Made by a program: the position numbers and the translations under genes. From Phlebopus portentosus (Eukaryota > Basidiomycota > Agaricomycetes > Boletales > Boletinellaceae), in the NCBI GenBank assembly GCA_037892935.1, contig JAYXKI010000017.1, forward strand, positions 744,001-808,000: a stretch of 64,000 bases of DNA. Reading direction: 5' to 3'. Shown here one piece after another: positions 36,272 through 47,795 of the stretch. The stretch's first letter is position 1, and each line of letters starts with the position of its first letter. The notes below the pieces were generated by a model. That model did no database searches. It worked only from the letters and a program-made list of their open reading frames with translations, and was not told the DNA's origin.

Positions 36272-36922
36272 ATGCTCTTCAAGTCTATTTTAGCCCTCTT
36301 TCTCACCGCCTTGCCTGCTTTGGCGGCACTTCCGTCAGGTGTTGTCACTTGCGGAAGTAATCGCTACACCGTCTCTGCCATAACTGCCGCGATCAACGCC
36401 GGTGTCAGAGATATGGAGTCAGGAAATTTCCCTGGTAGGTCTGGCAATATTCTATGTTCAGTTCGAGGCTAAGACTGATTTTCCCTGCAGATGACTATCC
36501 TCATCAATATTACGAGTACGTACGAGGATGAAGGGACATATTCGTTTTTGACATCGGACCGCTATGACATTTAGCGAAGCTTCCGAGCATATACAACTCT
36601 GGTGTAGCGGAAATGGGCCTTGGTACGAAGTACGTCCGATAGCTTAAACTATCGTTTTGCGTATTGAACTCAGAATCTACTTTCTATATGTAGTTCCCGA
36701 TTATGCCTGACGGCTCAATCTATACCTCGACCTCGAGCCATTACGTTTCTCCGGGAACGGATCGTGTCGTCTTCACCGAATCCGGGACATATTGCGCGTA
36801 CGAAAACCTCTATTTGATCTATCTGTCCTATGAATCGCAGTTCTTGACTGATGACTCACAGGGTTGTGACGCATACCGGAGCTGCGACCTACGATGGTTT
36901 TGTGGCGTGCGACAATGATTAA
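36272..36922 (+). CDS. Secreted guanyl-specific ribonuclease, T1/U2 family
   Basis: This is a small extracellular RNase. Five exons (36272-36434, 36491-36515, 36575-36629, 36694-36797, 36862-36922) total 408 nt, or 135 residues, with all junctions GT-AG and in phase. The N terminus is a signal peptide (MLFKSILALFLTALPALA). The four catalytic elements of RNase T1 can all be placed: Tyr-x-His in YPHQYY, Glu in WYEFPI, Arg in TDRVVF and His in THTGA. Cysteines near both ends fit the family disulfides. Ribotoxins (the alpha-sarcin group) belong to the same superfamily but are longer, with extended loops. The compact mature length here, about 117 residues, favours an ordinary nutritional or defensive RNase, though base preference cannot be read from sequence. 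Confidence 0.88.
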
Positions 36923-37126
36923 GAAAAGAACTGGCTAGGGATATCTCTAAATGTTTCTGGATCTCGATGTAGGTTTCGCAAGAGGGCTTGATTGCTGAAA
37001 TATGCATAGTTCAAGAACATAAATACTGTCTACATAGCATACGTGAATAAACTAGCAACTGGAAGTCGAAGGGCATGTAATTCATGTCCAGGGCCTTCGG
37101 TTCTTAGAACTGATATCAGCCCCACT

Positions 37127-38687
37127 TCAATCCTTCCAGAATGCCGGAGGTATAAGGACCTTTGAAAGAAGCAGCACGCAATCAGCCCACACGATGGGAG
37201 AAGACAACAGAATATAATGTACCTTGCGCGAAAGGACAAGATTAGCACGAAGCTCATTGTATGCTTCGTTCGCCTCATGCAAAGGCAAAGTGTCAACAAC
37301 GGGTTTGATATGACCCTAAAAGATGTAAGTTAATTGACCACTCGAGACTCTGAATGACTCGCCTTGGATACAAGATCTAGAATCTCAACTAGGTCTTCTC
37401 TGACGCCGTAGATAGAGAAGCGGACTGCCGAAAAAAGAAAGGAAATCATGAGTGACAGAGACAAGATGACAATGTCGTTGTCTAAGGGTTTGTTACCTTC
37501 AAGTCCTACGAAGAGAGCAGAGAAGACGTTCAAGACGAGATTCTGGTCGCTGAGGCCTACAATAACGATCCTTCCGTTCTTCTGGAGATTAGAGCCAATT
37601 GCAACCTGTCCGACGGCTGCCGCTTCCCTCGTAAAGGCTGAGTGTTGTAACGAATCACAGTGAGATACCTATTCTGCTTGTAACTTTGTAAATACTGACT
37701 CGTATCGGTGCTGACGAAGTCAACAGCGCAGTCTACCTGGAATCCTTTAGCTAATTCTGCGTCGAGCTGTGCGAGGTCGAATGCCTCACGAGCGCCGAAT
37801 TGAACTGCGAGCTCGCGACTCGTAGGACGCATGTCGACGGCATAGACTTCCGCCCCGAGGAACACGGCGAACTGTACTGCGAGAAGTCCGAGTCCGCCGA
37901 TGCCGGTGATGAGGACGCGTTCCCCTTTCTGAATCTGAAATAATGAAGTTGAGTGTTGCTTTGTATGCAGTGGCTATTACAGAGAAACCGTACCCCCGCA
38001 GTCTTTGAGATCGCGTGCCAGGCTGTGATACCAGCGTCAGCCATGACAGCTGCATGTTCAGGTAGGACATTGTCGGGCTAAGTGAGACACGGATAGAATA
38101 GACATTCAGGCTCATTGAAGTTTACTTCGTCGCACGCACGAGCACTTACGACAGGAACAAGCGCATCTTCGTCGACTACGGCGTACTCTGTATGGCCACC
38201 GTTCGCCCCAATGCCGAAGAATGGGAGACTAAGGAACGCTTGCTGCGCTGACTCCGACGGGGGAATCTTCATGCTACTTGCGAGGCAGGAAATGCAGCCT
38301 CCAAAGCTCAGAACGCAGTACTTCTTGTTCAAATCAATCTTTGTGACGCTGGAGCCAAGTCTATTTATAAGACTCCTCCTTGGTATCAAAGAGTTCATGT
38401 CCAGAGGGGGGAAAGGACGCACAATACAGCAATTCCGGTGGCCTCATGACCCATTATATATGTACGAGGGTCATCGGGGAATTGACTCAGAAGGAATACC
38501 TGCAACGATAAAAATTTGAATGGTATCCAGATGCGACAAGCAATAGATGCGATATACACACGTCCGAATGACAGCACCCTGAAGCCTGGACCTTCAAGAG
38601 AACTTGATTGGGACCTGGCTCCGGAATCTCGAAGTCGTTTACAATCTTCAAGATGGGAGTATTAGGAACGTGAACGGCAGCTTGCAT
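37127..38687 (-). CDS. Zinc-type medium-chain alcohol dehydrogenase
   Basis: This is an MDR-superfamily NAD(P)-dependent alcohol dehydrogenase. It starts at an ATG (38685-38687): MQAAVHVPNTPILKIVNDFEI, then VLLKVQASGCCHSDV, where Cys and Asp belong to the catalytic zinc shell. After introns come IMGHEATG (His-Glu ligand block), FFGIGANGGHTEYAVVD and AAVMADAGITAWHAI, with Asp at the third zinc-ligand position as in some bacterial-like MDRs. The Rossmann segment VLITGIGGLGLLAVQFA is followed by VYAVDMR; the Asp after beta-2 favours NAD(H). IVIVGLSDQNLVLNVFSA and the C-terminal LVLSRK|VLIPPAFWKD (stop at 37127-37129) complete it. The structural-zinc lobe reads GGCISCLASSM and lacks the usual four-cysteine pattern. 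It is about 380 residues in roughly nine exons. The substrate is unknown. Confidence 0.88.
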
Positions 38688-40432
38688 GTTGAGATATCAC
38701 AGTGAGCTTGAGAACTAGAACTAGACACTTGAGCAAGGAGGGTAAATCGAACTTGATGAAGTTCATGGAGAAGAAATTTCGAGGTTTTTATAGACAGGAT
38801 GTGGATGTATTTCAGCAGTAAGAACTATTCGAAAAAAAATCCAGGCGGCGACCCAGCTGTGGCTCAGACAACTTTACATCAACATTCTGTGAGCAGGAAA
38901 GTTCCGAAGATTGGCATTATCGTATAAAGCAGCACCGTTCTGCATTCATAGTTATTGCCTGAGGGAGTGAATCGATAACCCAGTTTTGAGTTGAAATTAG
39001 TCCAAGAACGTTCACCTGGGCTACCCACCTTACTGCGAGGCTACGGAGACTTGGGTACCACCCGGACGAAATTCAAATAAATTCCATAATAAAATTGAGG
39101 CGTCCAGTTCAGAGTAGGCGATTAGTATGCATACATTCCAAGCTGCGGCGACAAAGAAGGGCTTAGGTTTGAAGAAAAGTATCGGACAAGAAAGATACAG
39201 CTCGTGGACTTCAGGAAGCGTTTCAATCCAGTCTCCTGGACACAAGCACATTTACGAGGGATGGCAGAGTGTGAGGCATATAATAACAGATCAAATAAGC
39301 AGATGGCGCGTATTATAAGGGAGACCGCCACTCACAGATTTGAAAAATGTCAACATCTTGATCAGAGCTTCAAATTGTAATTTATTCCCGAGCTACCCGG
39401 AACAAGTCCTCGACGCAGATGCAGTGTGGGTCGGATCTAAGCAGCATGGTATGACGGAGCACCGGACGCAGAAGCGTGAAAAATCATGGTTCACTCGTAT
39501 TCGTATTGAGGCAGTGAGACGTCGGAGGGCTTGGTAACATACAGACTTGAGAAGCGAGAAGAAAGCATCACAATGAGAAGATCGCATTATATAGTTACTT
39601 TTCTTGCAGAAAACAATTTGAAGAAGACTTGCGGCGTCACCGGTACTGCAAGCAAGAGTAACATATCAGAGTACAATTCTAAGAGCTGCACATTGATCGG
39701 AAGATGCGTGTATCGGCCCAATCGGGCACGGAAGAAACAAGATCCGTGGGAACTCGGTACCTCAGGAGATAATAGAGCCATTACACATTTACAGTATCAA
39801 GACCTTCCAGCTGTCAGCCCTCAAGTAATCTTGTTCTTGACCTTACGTTTGTTTATTGGGACCAGGAAAACGGACCGGAATCGACTTCACAGATCGGAGG
39901 ATAAATCGCGCTATGGGAGAGCACTTTCCTTCAACGGGTAATAATTCGGCTATGTGGGATAATACAACAGCGGCTCGTACGTATTTCAAATATCAATCTT
40001 TCAGTCAGAGATCACTCATGATAAATCGAAATGTCAACAATTTATCCATCCAATCAGCTGACAGTAAAGAGGGCAGGCTCACACGCGGAAAACACTCGCT
40101 CGGATGAAGCAGTCAGCTTGAAGAAGCAGGAGGCGCTATTACAGGATCAATCGCTAGTGAAATATAACCTCAATCTTTAGCGCAAAGATTGAATGGAAGA
40201 TGCCTGTGTTCCCGACAGCTGGACCGTGGAACTCGCGATCGAACGAGCCTACTCCGCATACAGGTATTTCATTTTGCACCGATGTTTGTAAAGGCAATTC
40301 GATCGTGAACAAGCATTGCACGGGCATATTTTACTTCTCTTCATCAGAATGCTGGCCGAGGAACGACAGAACTTCCATTCACTCACAAAGTCCCTGATCG
40401 ACCCAGCGAAAGGATTTATTCAAGAATCCATA

Positions 40433-40656
40433 ATGTCTTCAGCACCAAAGCCGGCGTCGAAGCTTCGGCCAAAACTTGAGAGCCTCCAAAAGAGTAAGTA
40501 CGGTATTTGATGAGATGCTCCCGTAGACACTTGATGTTACGATGCTTCGCAACTGGCCTTTATTCTTCTGTAGAAATAAAGGAGGTGGGTGAGGTCGACG
40601 TTTCTCTGTTCTCTGAACTTGGCAGTGGATGCAAAGAGACGTATCGTTCTGAATAG
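40433..40656 (+). CDS. Possible small spliced protein (about 47 residues)
   Basis: An ATG frame MSSAPKPASKLRPKLESLQK runs into a strong donor (AAGA|GTAAGT, about 40495). An acceptor (TTCTGTAG, about 40573) lets the frame continue through a charged stretch, KEVGEVDVSLFSELGSG, to a TAG at 40654-40656. An upstream in-frame ATG at 40349 would lengthen it. The splice signals and phase agree, but there is no domain and no homologue I recognise. Confidence 0.25.
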
Positions 40657-42034
40657 TAAGCAATGTCATAGCAATTTGGTATGAAATAGTTGCTCATGAT
40701 TGACCAAACCGATGTATTCAATAGACAGTCAACAAGGGAGAGGACGATGATCCTAATGCAATAAGAGTCAGACGTCGCGAGAAGCTATGTAGACGAGTTG
40801 ATCCGGGACTGGTCGACTGATGAGCACAGTTCCCAAAAGAACCCAGTGAATAGAAAAATGTGGCAAGGGAAGCAGATCCAGTGTAGATGGTATACCTTGC
40901 GGTTGCTTCTGGGATCATTTCATTACAAGTTGTCTCCCGCTGCGAACGCGGAATACTAGAAGATTTCCGCGAAAGTATCCGTAAGCACCTTAGAATCTCG
41001 AAGCATTAGTTGACATGCATTCTTCCAACAATCACAACGTCTCGCCTTTCATGTAACTACTGATGTTTAGCTATATGAACGTGTAATCATGTCCATTACT
41101 AGTAAGTAACGAAGGGTTACATGAGTATCTCAGATAGTCATCTATGACTGGTTATATTCATTTCGAGTGCGACTCTGGTGCATCGAGGCAGAGCGGATAT
41201 AAATTTCAAGCTAAGTCCACAGAGTCTATGACTATGAATTACATTCTAACAAACTTATCCCGGTGTCCGACCCTGAAGGTTGGGACTGGTCCGACTGGAG
41301 AAATCGGTCTCCAAGGTAGACGTGTCTAGAACAGTCCTAGCCTAGCCTTGTAGTCGACCCAGAGTTCTTGGAATTACGTTCTATATCAAGTGAGAATGAA
41401 GATGTCCGTGTCTCGCATTCACATCACGCGGTCTCCTGTGGTTCCTCACCGTGGAGGGAGAGAAGGGCACAAAATGCAAGATCGCGGAGGGACGCGCGTC
41501 GCGGACCTGTGGCTTTTTGGGCGCCTTACCCTTCAAAAAGTATTTGCTGATATGAATTTATTACGTCCTGGTCTAGTACCTACCATAGAGTCGCACTCGG
41601 GAATTTCTGACACATATTTTTCATGGTGCGATTTTGGTGACTCGCACAGATATGGATAGTGTACGGTTCTAGTCCTTTGGTGGTTCTAGCTGGCCAAATT
41701 AACGCAGAATTATCCAGTCGTGTGCGACCGATGTTTCTAGAGTGATGTCTTTCTTGGTGTAGTCCTCCCGAAGCAAGATGAATGAATAAGATTCAAACTT
41801 TGAGGGAGAGGGGACGAATTACCCGATATGGGATTGCTAATTGAAGTCTAAATGCGCGACGCCAGACGCGCCTCGTTTGTCCACCTCCACCACCACCCAC
41901 CTATTTAGTGTGCCACCGCGACGACACTCGCAACGTCGTCCGCCGTCTCTACGACGCGTAACTTCGACACGAACTTGCCCAGATCTCAGGCACATTCGTT
42001 ATTATTGCTATAGAACGTCTGTGAAGCTCAAATT

Positions 42035-42297
42035 ATGCGGCGGTCCGGCAAGTCCAGTAAGGTCAACGTCATGGATCAACCGCCGAAGACCAACGGTGTT
42101 CATTCATCGCGAAGTAAGTTGCCATCGGAAGCTTCATCTCACCTTGCTGATGAGCGCTCAAATCCTCACTCGTCGTTTTTGTTCTTTCCACCCCACGGAT
42201 AGCATCTAACTGGAGGCAGCAACAAGTCCGAGACCAACTTGGACATACTTCTTCAGACGACAGTAGACCAACTTCTCCTCCGTTTCGGCTTCCAGTG
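42035..42297 (+). CDS. Possible short hypothetical exons upstream of the FAD monooxygenase
   Basis: An ATG frame at 42035 (MRRSGKSSKVNVMDQPPK) reaches a GTAAGT donor at about 42115. An acceptor at about 42206 leads into NWRQQQVRDQLGHTSSDD and FRLP, followed by a GTGAGT donor at about 42295. It is basic and polar, with no known domain. It may be the start of a small gene or chance. I could not join it convincingly to the monooxygenase start at 42428. Confidence 0.2.
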
Positions 42298-42427
42298 AGT
42301 GCCTTAAGCTTGCTTCAATACAGCCCAGCAGCACTGGTTGACGGTTCTTATTGCTCACCTTGGTCAACAACATTACCCGATAACACCGGTCTTTACTCCT
42401 TCCTAATCTTCATGGGCACTCATTTAG

Positions 42428-44318
42428 ATGTCAACGCTACCTCGAATTGCTCCTCTGAGTCTTCGATTTCTGGTCATCGGTGGTTCCCTCGGAGGGCTCG
42501 CTGTTGCTTTCTCTCTTGCTCGTGCAGGTCATCATGTTCATGTCGTCGAACAACGCGACGGACTGGTGAAGGTGAGTAGCAGTATGCTTCAAACCTACCT
42601 ATCCCAATAAGTGAGCTCATCGGTATTTTGCACCTCTGCTCCGTTCCGTTCATCAGAATGCATGTGGTATTCGAATTCCCCCAAATTTGGCGCGTATCCT
42701 TGATAGATGGGGATTAGGAAAGGATTTCAAGAAAAAGGCAATTCTGTGCAAGCAACTGACCTTCAAGAAGCGTAAGTGCGTCGCTTGGACAATCAGCCTA
42801 CTCTTACTGAAGTGTTTAACTCAGTCCGCACTGGAGAAGTGCTCGGCCATCTTGAGTACAAAGAAGAAGTCATGAAAGTTCTGGAGGCAGACTTTTGGTT
42901 GATGCATGCGAGTCATCAATCTTGGTAATATCATAGGCTTGATGCTAACAATCTCTCGATTGCTAGTATTCTGATCTTCTTGAGCAAGTACGTGAACTGG
43001 CACTCTCTGCGGGTGCAGTAATCCAGTTCGGGGTGACGGTCACCAAAATCGATCCCTCTCAGCCCTCCGTCAAACTTTCAACAGGCGAAGTGCTATCTGC
43101 GGATATCGTAATTGGTGCAGACGGCTATTACTCTATTTGCCAACAAGTAATTGAGGAAGCCATCGTCGCCAAAGGTGGTGAACCTACAGATAGGATCGAC
43201 AGCGGAACGGTCGTATATAGTATGAACGCTGACGTGTCTGACGTGACTCGGGAGAGCGACCCGGAGCTATATGATATCGTCAACAAGCCTGAATGGACTG
43301 CGTACGCTGGCCCGAATATCTCTGTCCTGACTTCTCCATCGGTATGGCTCCTCTTCCCACGATTCCACCATTCGATAACAAATTCTGACTTTGAGATCAT
43401 CAACAGCGCGATTATAAACAGTTTAGCGTTCAGATCTTTAATCCTGATGTTCCGGGTACAATGGACGTCTGGGACAAGGTAGTGCCCATCGAGAAGATCA
43501 ACACTGAGGGATTTCCTAGAGAGTCCGTTGTTCACCTTCTCACGCGTGATCATGATCTAACTTTATGCGCGGGCAGATTACTGGAACTTACTCGGCGAGC
43601 TAAGAATGCCGTAGAAACCAAGTTTGTGAAGAGGAAGATAGAAGACTGGATCCATCCAGACTGTAAGCTTGTCTTAGTTGGCGAATCTGGACATCCTCAA
43701 ATCGTACGTTATATTGACGTTTCTCGATCGCGTTATTTATCCCTTACCGACGCACGTGATCGTTCTTAGCCTTCATCGACCCACTCCGGCTCTCTGGCCG
43801 TGGAGGACGCCGCAGTCTTCGGTGCCATCTTCTCGCGACTGCGTTCGCGAGAGCAAATAGAGAGTTTCCTATATGCCTACTCAGAACTTCGCGTTAAGCG
43901 ATGCATGGACATCCAGGATTCAGAGAGCGCGAATAGTGCATCAGTGATGTTACCCGACGGTCCTGAACAGGAAGAACGAGACCGGTCAATGCGTGAAGCT
44001 GCGAAGCTTGGCTCAGGTGGTTGGGACGAGGCAATGTTTCGTCACCTGTGGGAAAACATACGTATCTTATTCGCATATGACCCGGAAGAAGACGCAGAGG
44101 AGTGGTGGCAACACTGGGGCCTTCTGCGCGAACGCTCTCAGATTGGTGGCAGAATTGTCATGAATACTCAAGGAGAAACGCGCTATCAAAGTCATTCTGA
44201 CGAGCTGGATGATTCGGATGACGATGATGACGCGAATCCATACCTTCTGACGCGCGCTGTGACTGTCGTCGTCGAGTCGAAGGACGAGGATCCCCACGAT
44301 GATGACCTGCCGTATTGA
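42428..44318 (+). CDS. FAD-dependent monooxygenase (salicylate-hydroxylase-like)
   Basis: This is a class A flavoprotein monooxygenase candidate that would hydroxylate an aromatic or related substrate with NAD(P)H and O2. The start ATG at 42428 gives LRFLVIGGSLGGLAVAFSLARAGHHVHVVEQRDGLVK, an N-terminal Rossmann GxGxxG (GGSLGG) ending in an acidic residue. The next exons give NACGIRIPPNLARILDRWGLG, then a short exon, then VQFGVTVTKID and SADIVIGADGYYS, the DG motif of the family. KLVLVGESGHPQI is where the second FAD motif (GD, as in LxGDAAH) is expected; here it reads GESGH, so the conserved Asp appears replaced. GSLAVEDAAVFGAIFSRL follows. The C terminus is long and acidic (DDSDDDDDAN) and stops at 44316-44318. 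It needs at least eight exons. The fold call is strong; the altered GD motif makes activity less certain. Confidence 0.85.
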
Positions 44319-45427
44319 ATTCATTGCCCCACTGTATCTTGGAATGTCGCAAGTTTTCGGCCTCGATTAAGCCGAGATATGGTGATGTTTCCCTGCTGAG
44401 AGCGAATTTCGAAATGCTCATCTCACCGATGTTCTCTTCTGCACGCCCCGGGTACCTTTTCAGACCTCGAAACGCCTTCTCACCCATCGCTGACTTTTCG
44501 CGATCAGTTCATTCTTTCTATTCGGACGTCTACAGTTTTCCGTCTGCTTCTTCTGGCTTGAACCAGCATGTGATTCGCGTGTATCATATCAGTGCGCATT
44601 TCTCCCTTAGAAAACATTTATCTCAGGCGGGAAGACCGACGGCTTCGACTTCTGCTTGCACTGTACTTTGCTCATTCCGGGTCTCGTTTGTAATCAATCT
44701 GTCCATGGATTTTCTTTCGTGCTTCTATTTGTCGGCTTCCTTCATCTCCGCTCTCTCTGCCTCTCTCCTTGTTACCTCTCTCTTTATCCGCCTCCATCGC
44801 AAATGACGTCCATCCGAAACTTCTCTATTGCTGATATCACACCTCTTTTGTCCTCGCCTGCTTCTTAAATGACCCTAAGGCTGCATGCGGCATAAAACTA
44901 TTTACTGACGATAACAATTCCCGCTTGCTCGCTAGTTTCTTCCAAAAACTGTACCATTTATTTCTTATTCTCGTTCTTATTCTCGAATGCTCTTCTGTCT
45001 GTGAGTGCTATCGATTGTACTGTATGACTGTATTCTAGACACCAGAAGCGCCTTTGGTGCGTTAATAGATTGACTGTATTGATACATATATATCTTCATG
45101 AATAAATAAATGGCTCAATGCCTTGCTGTGGCTTCTTACTTCTGAGCTAGTCAACTCACCGATTCATGCAAGTCCAGCACTCAATTGGCTAAAACATACA
45201 TATCTGAATTGCTTGTCTGACTAGAAAACGGGAGGAAAAGAATATTATTGCTTACAATAGCAATAGAGTGCAAAGGTAATCGATACAATAAAGGCCCTCT
45301 TCTAGTCGAGAGATCATCGCAACTATTAAAAATTACAATTACGAACGAATAATTACAGTAAGTAAAGAATGGTTCGAACCACATTTTCCTTCCGATACCT
45401 ATTCTTCAACGTATCTTCGCGCACGCG
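44319..45427. other. Intergenic region between convergent genes
   Basis: This is the 3' flank of the monooxygenase and of the unknown gene at 45.4 kb. The open frame at 44315-44806 overlaps the monooxygenase stop and lacks motifs. It is pyrimidine-rich at 44650-44860. Confidence 0.5.
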
Positions 45428-46148
45428 TCAAGCACAGCAAGTCAAATCACTGTAGCGCTCCACCATTTCCAAAGACAGGTTCGAGCGACGTGATACACAG
45501 GGATTCTCTCCGAATGTAAGCCGTTCACGTTCATCACAGTGGCAACGCTCGCTCGCTCGCTCGCTAGGTGACTTTGTCTTTCGGAGCTTTTTCAGACCCG
45601 CGGGTTCCTTCTCGCCAAGCGCTCGCGGCCGTGCTTCTAAGCGCATAGTCGTCCTTCCCTTCGAAGGTACGCCAAAGAACGGGCTCCTTCCTCGCGTATC
45701 GGTCGCTCCTTCCACTGCCTCTGCTGCTATCGTCCCCGCCGTCGTCTCTGGTGTCGACTGGGTCGCTGACGGGATAGTATTTAACTGGTTAACGAATCGG
45801 AATAAATAAATGGTCGTTTCGACGCGATGCATCCGGAAGCAAAGAAAGAAAGAAAGCAACAGCAGGAAATGGGGTAAACTCACTAGTGAGCTTACGTTTC
45901 TTCTTGGGGTCCTGGCTTCCGCTATCTGAGAAATCCACTAAGAACGTGAGGTCTCTGTTCATTTTCTTCAGTTCTTCGCGGATGGGGGATTCCAGAAGAC
46001 GGAGGGGAGGGTACAATGTGAGTAAATCGTCTGAAGTGGACGAGAAAAAAGTAAGAAGCTCAGGCTCACCCCCCACTAGCATCCTTTCAGGGGACTCCTG
46101 ACGCCCGCCAGTAACCCGGGTGATAGTGTCCCCCCAGCTGTCACCCAT
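45428..46148 (-). CDS. Hypothetical protein with SV40-like nuclear localisation signal
   Basis: I do not recognise this gene. It starts at an ATG (46146-46148; MGDSWGDTITRVTGGRQES). Exon 1 contains ELLTFFSSTSDDLLTLYPPLRLLESPIREELKKMNRD and ends with DPKKKRKLT, nearly identical to the classical nuclear import signal PKKKRKV. A GTGAGT donor at about 45888 can join, in phase, an acceptor (CCGTCAG) near 45770 to TQSTPETTAGT. The second exon is basic and Ser/Arg-rich (LKKLRKTKSPSERASERCH) and ends at 45428. The total is about 200 residues. The (CTCG)n run near 45547-45566 is inside this exon. A nuclear protein is likely; the role is unknown. Confidence 0.5.
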
Positions 46149-47260
46149 GTCCTGTATTATCTTCTCGGTAAGGAGCAAGAGCGACGGAGAGCGTGCGTCT
46201 GTGTCTTCCCTCGTAGTAGTAGAAAAAGGGGCGCGGCTGAAAGGTGTAGAGACTACTGGACGTCGTAGTCTCCGGGCAGGTTATGTGGCGTTTTTTTTTT
46301 TTAAAGTGAAAAAACGCAATGTTGTACTGTACCCTGCTGCAGAATAGCAAAGTATTCTTCCCCTCCTAGAAAATATTATGACCCACAAATCCTTTCAGGG
46401 ATCAGTTATAGTAAATGTTTTTTCAAGAACACGAGGCGTAAATGCGTGTTGCATTTTATTGTTCATGGCCATTGGAGCAAAACAGGTTCCGCGTCTGCCT
46501 CGTTTTCAACCCCTTCAACGAATGATGTCACGAACGAACACGGGTACGATGTGGCGTAGTACCCTACTACAGTCAGGCTCCCTCCGAGCGGAGCCCCTCA
46601 GAACCATACTTAAATAAATCTATTGTACTTTCTGTTAGTCAAAGAAGGTGGTTGCTTGGGCATAAAGGCACTCAGTCAGCACCGCCTCGCTTGCGGAGAG
46701 ATCAGTTCTGAGTCCCCTTGTAAAGCCACGCATGATCATTAATTACTTTACACGCACCACTGATGGAGAACTGATAATCGAGATGCATATACTACACAGC
46801 GAGAAAAGTACGGGCAGTGAGTCCGAATGCAAGAGAAGAGACAAAAAATGAAAGACTCGGCAACGCAGCCACGTGTCCTGTTTCGCGGGATGTTTTGTTT
46901 TGGCGTGGAAGATTGATCGATCGACGCAAGCAGACTGATTCCAGACTTTTCTGACTCGGAGTGTACACCGTATACATACACTGTACACTTGTACCGGACA
47001 AAGTAAGTTCTTTTGCTCGTCGTCCACTATCCCGTATTGTACACAAATGATATGCGAATCGTTAATGCCTTTCTGTTTCATAAAACCTATAGATGCATTG
47101 CACCGGACCGTGCATGGATACACATTCGACAAGCGCGCTACTTCGTAGTAGTTGCGGCAATGTATCTCGGAACTCCAAGACCGTCAGCCGGAAAAAATTG
47201 GATCTCCGGGGGCTAGCGTTGCACACGATGCGATGCGGAGTAATTTTACCAGTGAGTCGT
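46149..47260. other. Intergenic tract, about 1.1 kb
   Basis: No gene is recognised. The open frame 46743-47132 (minus) is hydrophobic and Cys-rich without motifs. A T run lies at about 46290-46303. Confidence 0.45.
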
Positions 47261-47795
47261 TTATCTGCGGAGAAAAATGTCCGCGCTGCTCACATCGTCG
47301 ACCAAGTTACCTAGCACTCTCGTATGCTTCGCAAACTTGGTGGCCAATATCCTAACTCCGGCATTGATAGCAGTAAATTCAGTCGGACACAGTGGTCGAA
47401 CAGGACAGGACAGTTTCAAGGCGAGAAAAAATCGTCGTTGTCCGTCAGTTATCGGACACCTGAGGATATCATATCTCAACGGAATCATTACCACACTCAC
47501 CTCTCACAAGACTCGATGTCTGCAAACCTCTCCAAGACAATGAACTTGTTCTCATATCTCGTACATTCCAGGCTTTCATACCCGGGCAACTTCCCTTCCT
47601 TCGCATCTCGCACCTGGTCCGCAAGGGCCTTCGCCAAATACTCCGCTACTTCCTCGGCACGTCCTTCCTTTGCGATGGACTGCAGGTGTGTTTGTTTGGC
47701 ATTCTCAGAGCGATCCGTGAAGAATTATAGAGACTGTGACTCACTGTGATGAGTGCCACTACAGGACCTGTGATGTCCTTATATGATTCCGCCAT
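47261..47795 (-). CDS. Small antibiotic-biosynthesis-monooxygenase (ABM)-like protein
   Basis: This is a candidate dimeric alpha/beta-barrel (ABM-type) protein; relatives oxidise aromatic polyketides or quinols without cofactors, or have no known activity. Exon 1 starts at 47793-47795 (MAESYKDITGPVVALIT). After an intron, exon 2 reads SIAKEGRAEEVAEYLAKALA, then GYESLECTRYENKFIVLERFADIES. This matches the family rhythm of an alpha helix followed by strands with E.Y.R...F.xxERFxD. A GTGAGT donor joins in phase 2 to ILATKFAKHTRVLGNLVDDV, ending at TAA 47261-47263. It has about 110 residues, typical for ABM domains. The last intron is unusually long (about 145 nt), so an extra exon is possible. 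It is the gene next to the halogenase (same strand), which makes a shared pathway attractive but unproven. Confidence 0.55.

Larger units (their letters stand above)
38688..42427. other. Gene-poor tract, about 3.7 kb
   Basis: No known gene, RNA gene or intact transposon is recognised. Two weak spliced candidates are listed separately (40433-40656 and 42035-42297). Other open frames (39531-39941 plus, 41390-41659 plus and others) show no motifs. Decayed mobile-element sequence could be present but nothing identifies it. Confidence 0.45.

Noticed and set aside
44315..44806. 163-codon plus-strand open frame after the FAD monooxygenase.
   Set aside because: It overlaps the monooxygenase stop, has no motif and lies in typical 3' flank composition.
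45547..45567. CTCG tandem repeat considered as a regulatory array.
   Set aside because: It lies inside the coding sequence of the unknown protein and encodes part of its Ser/Arg-rich tail.
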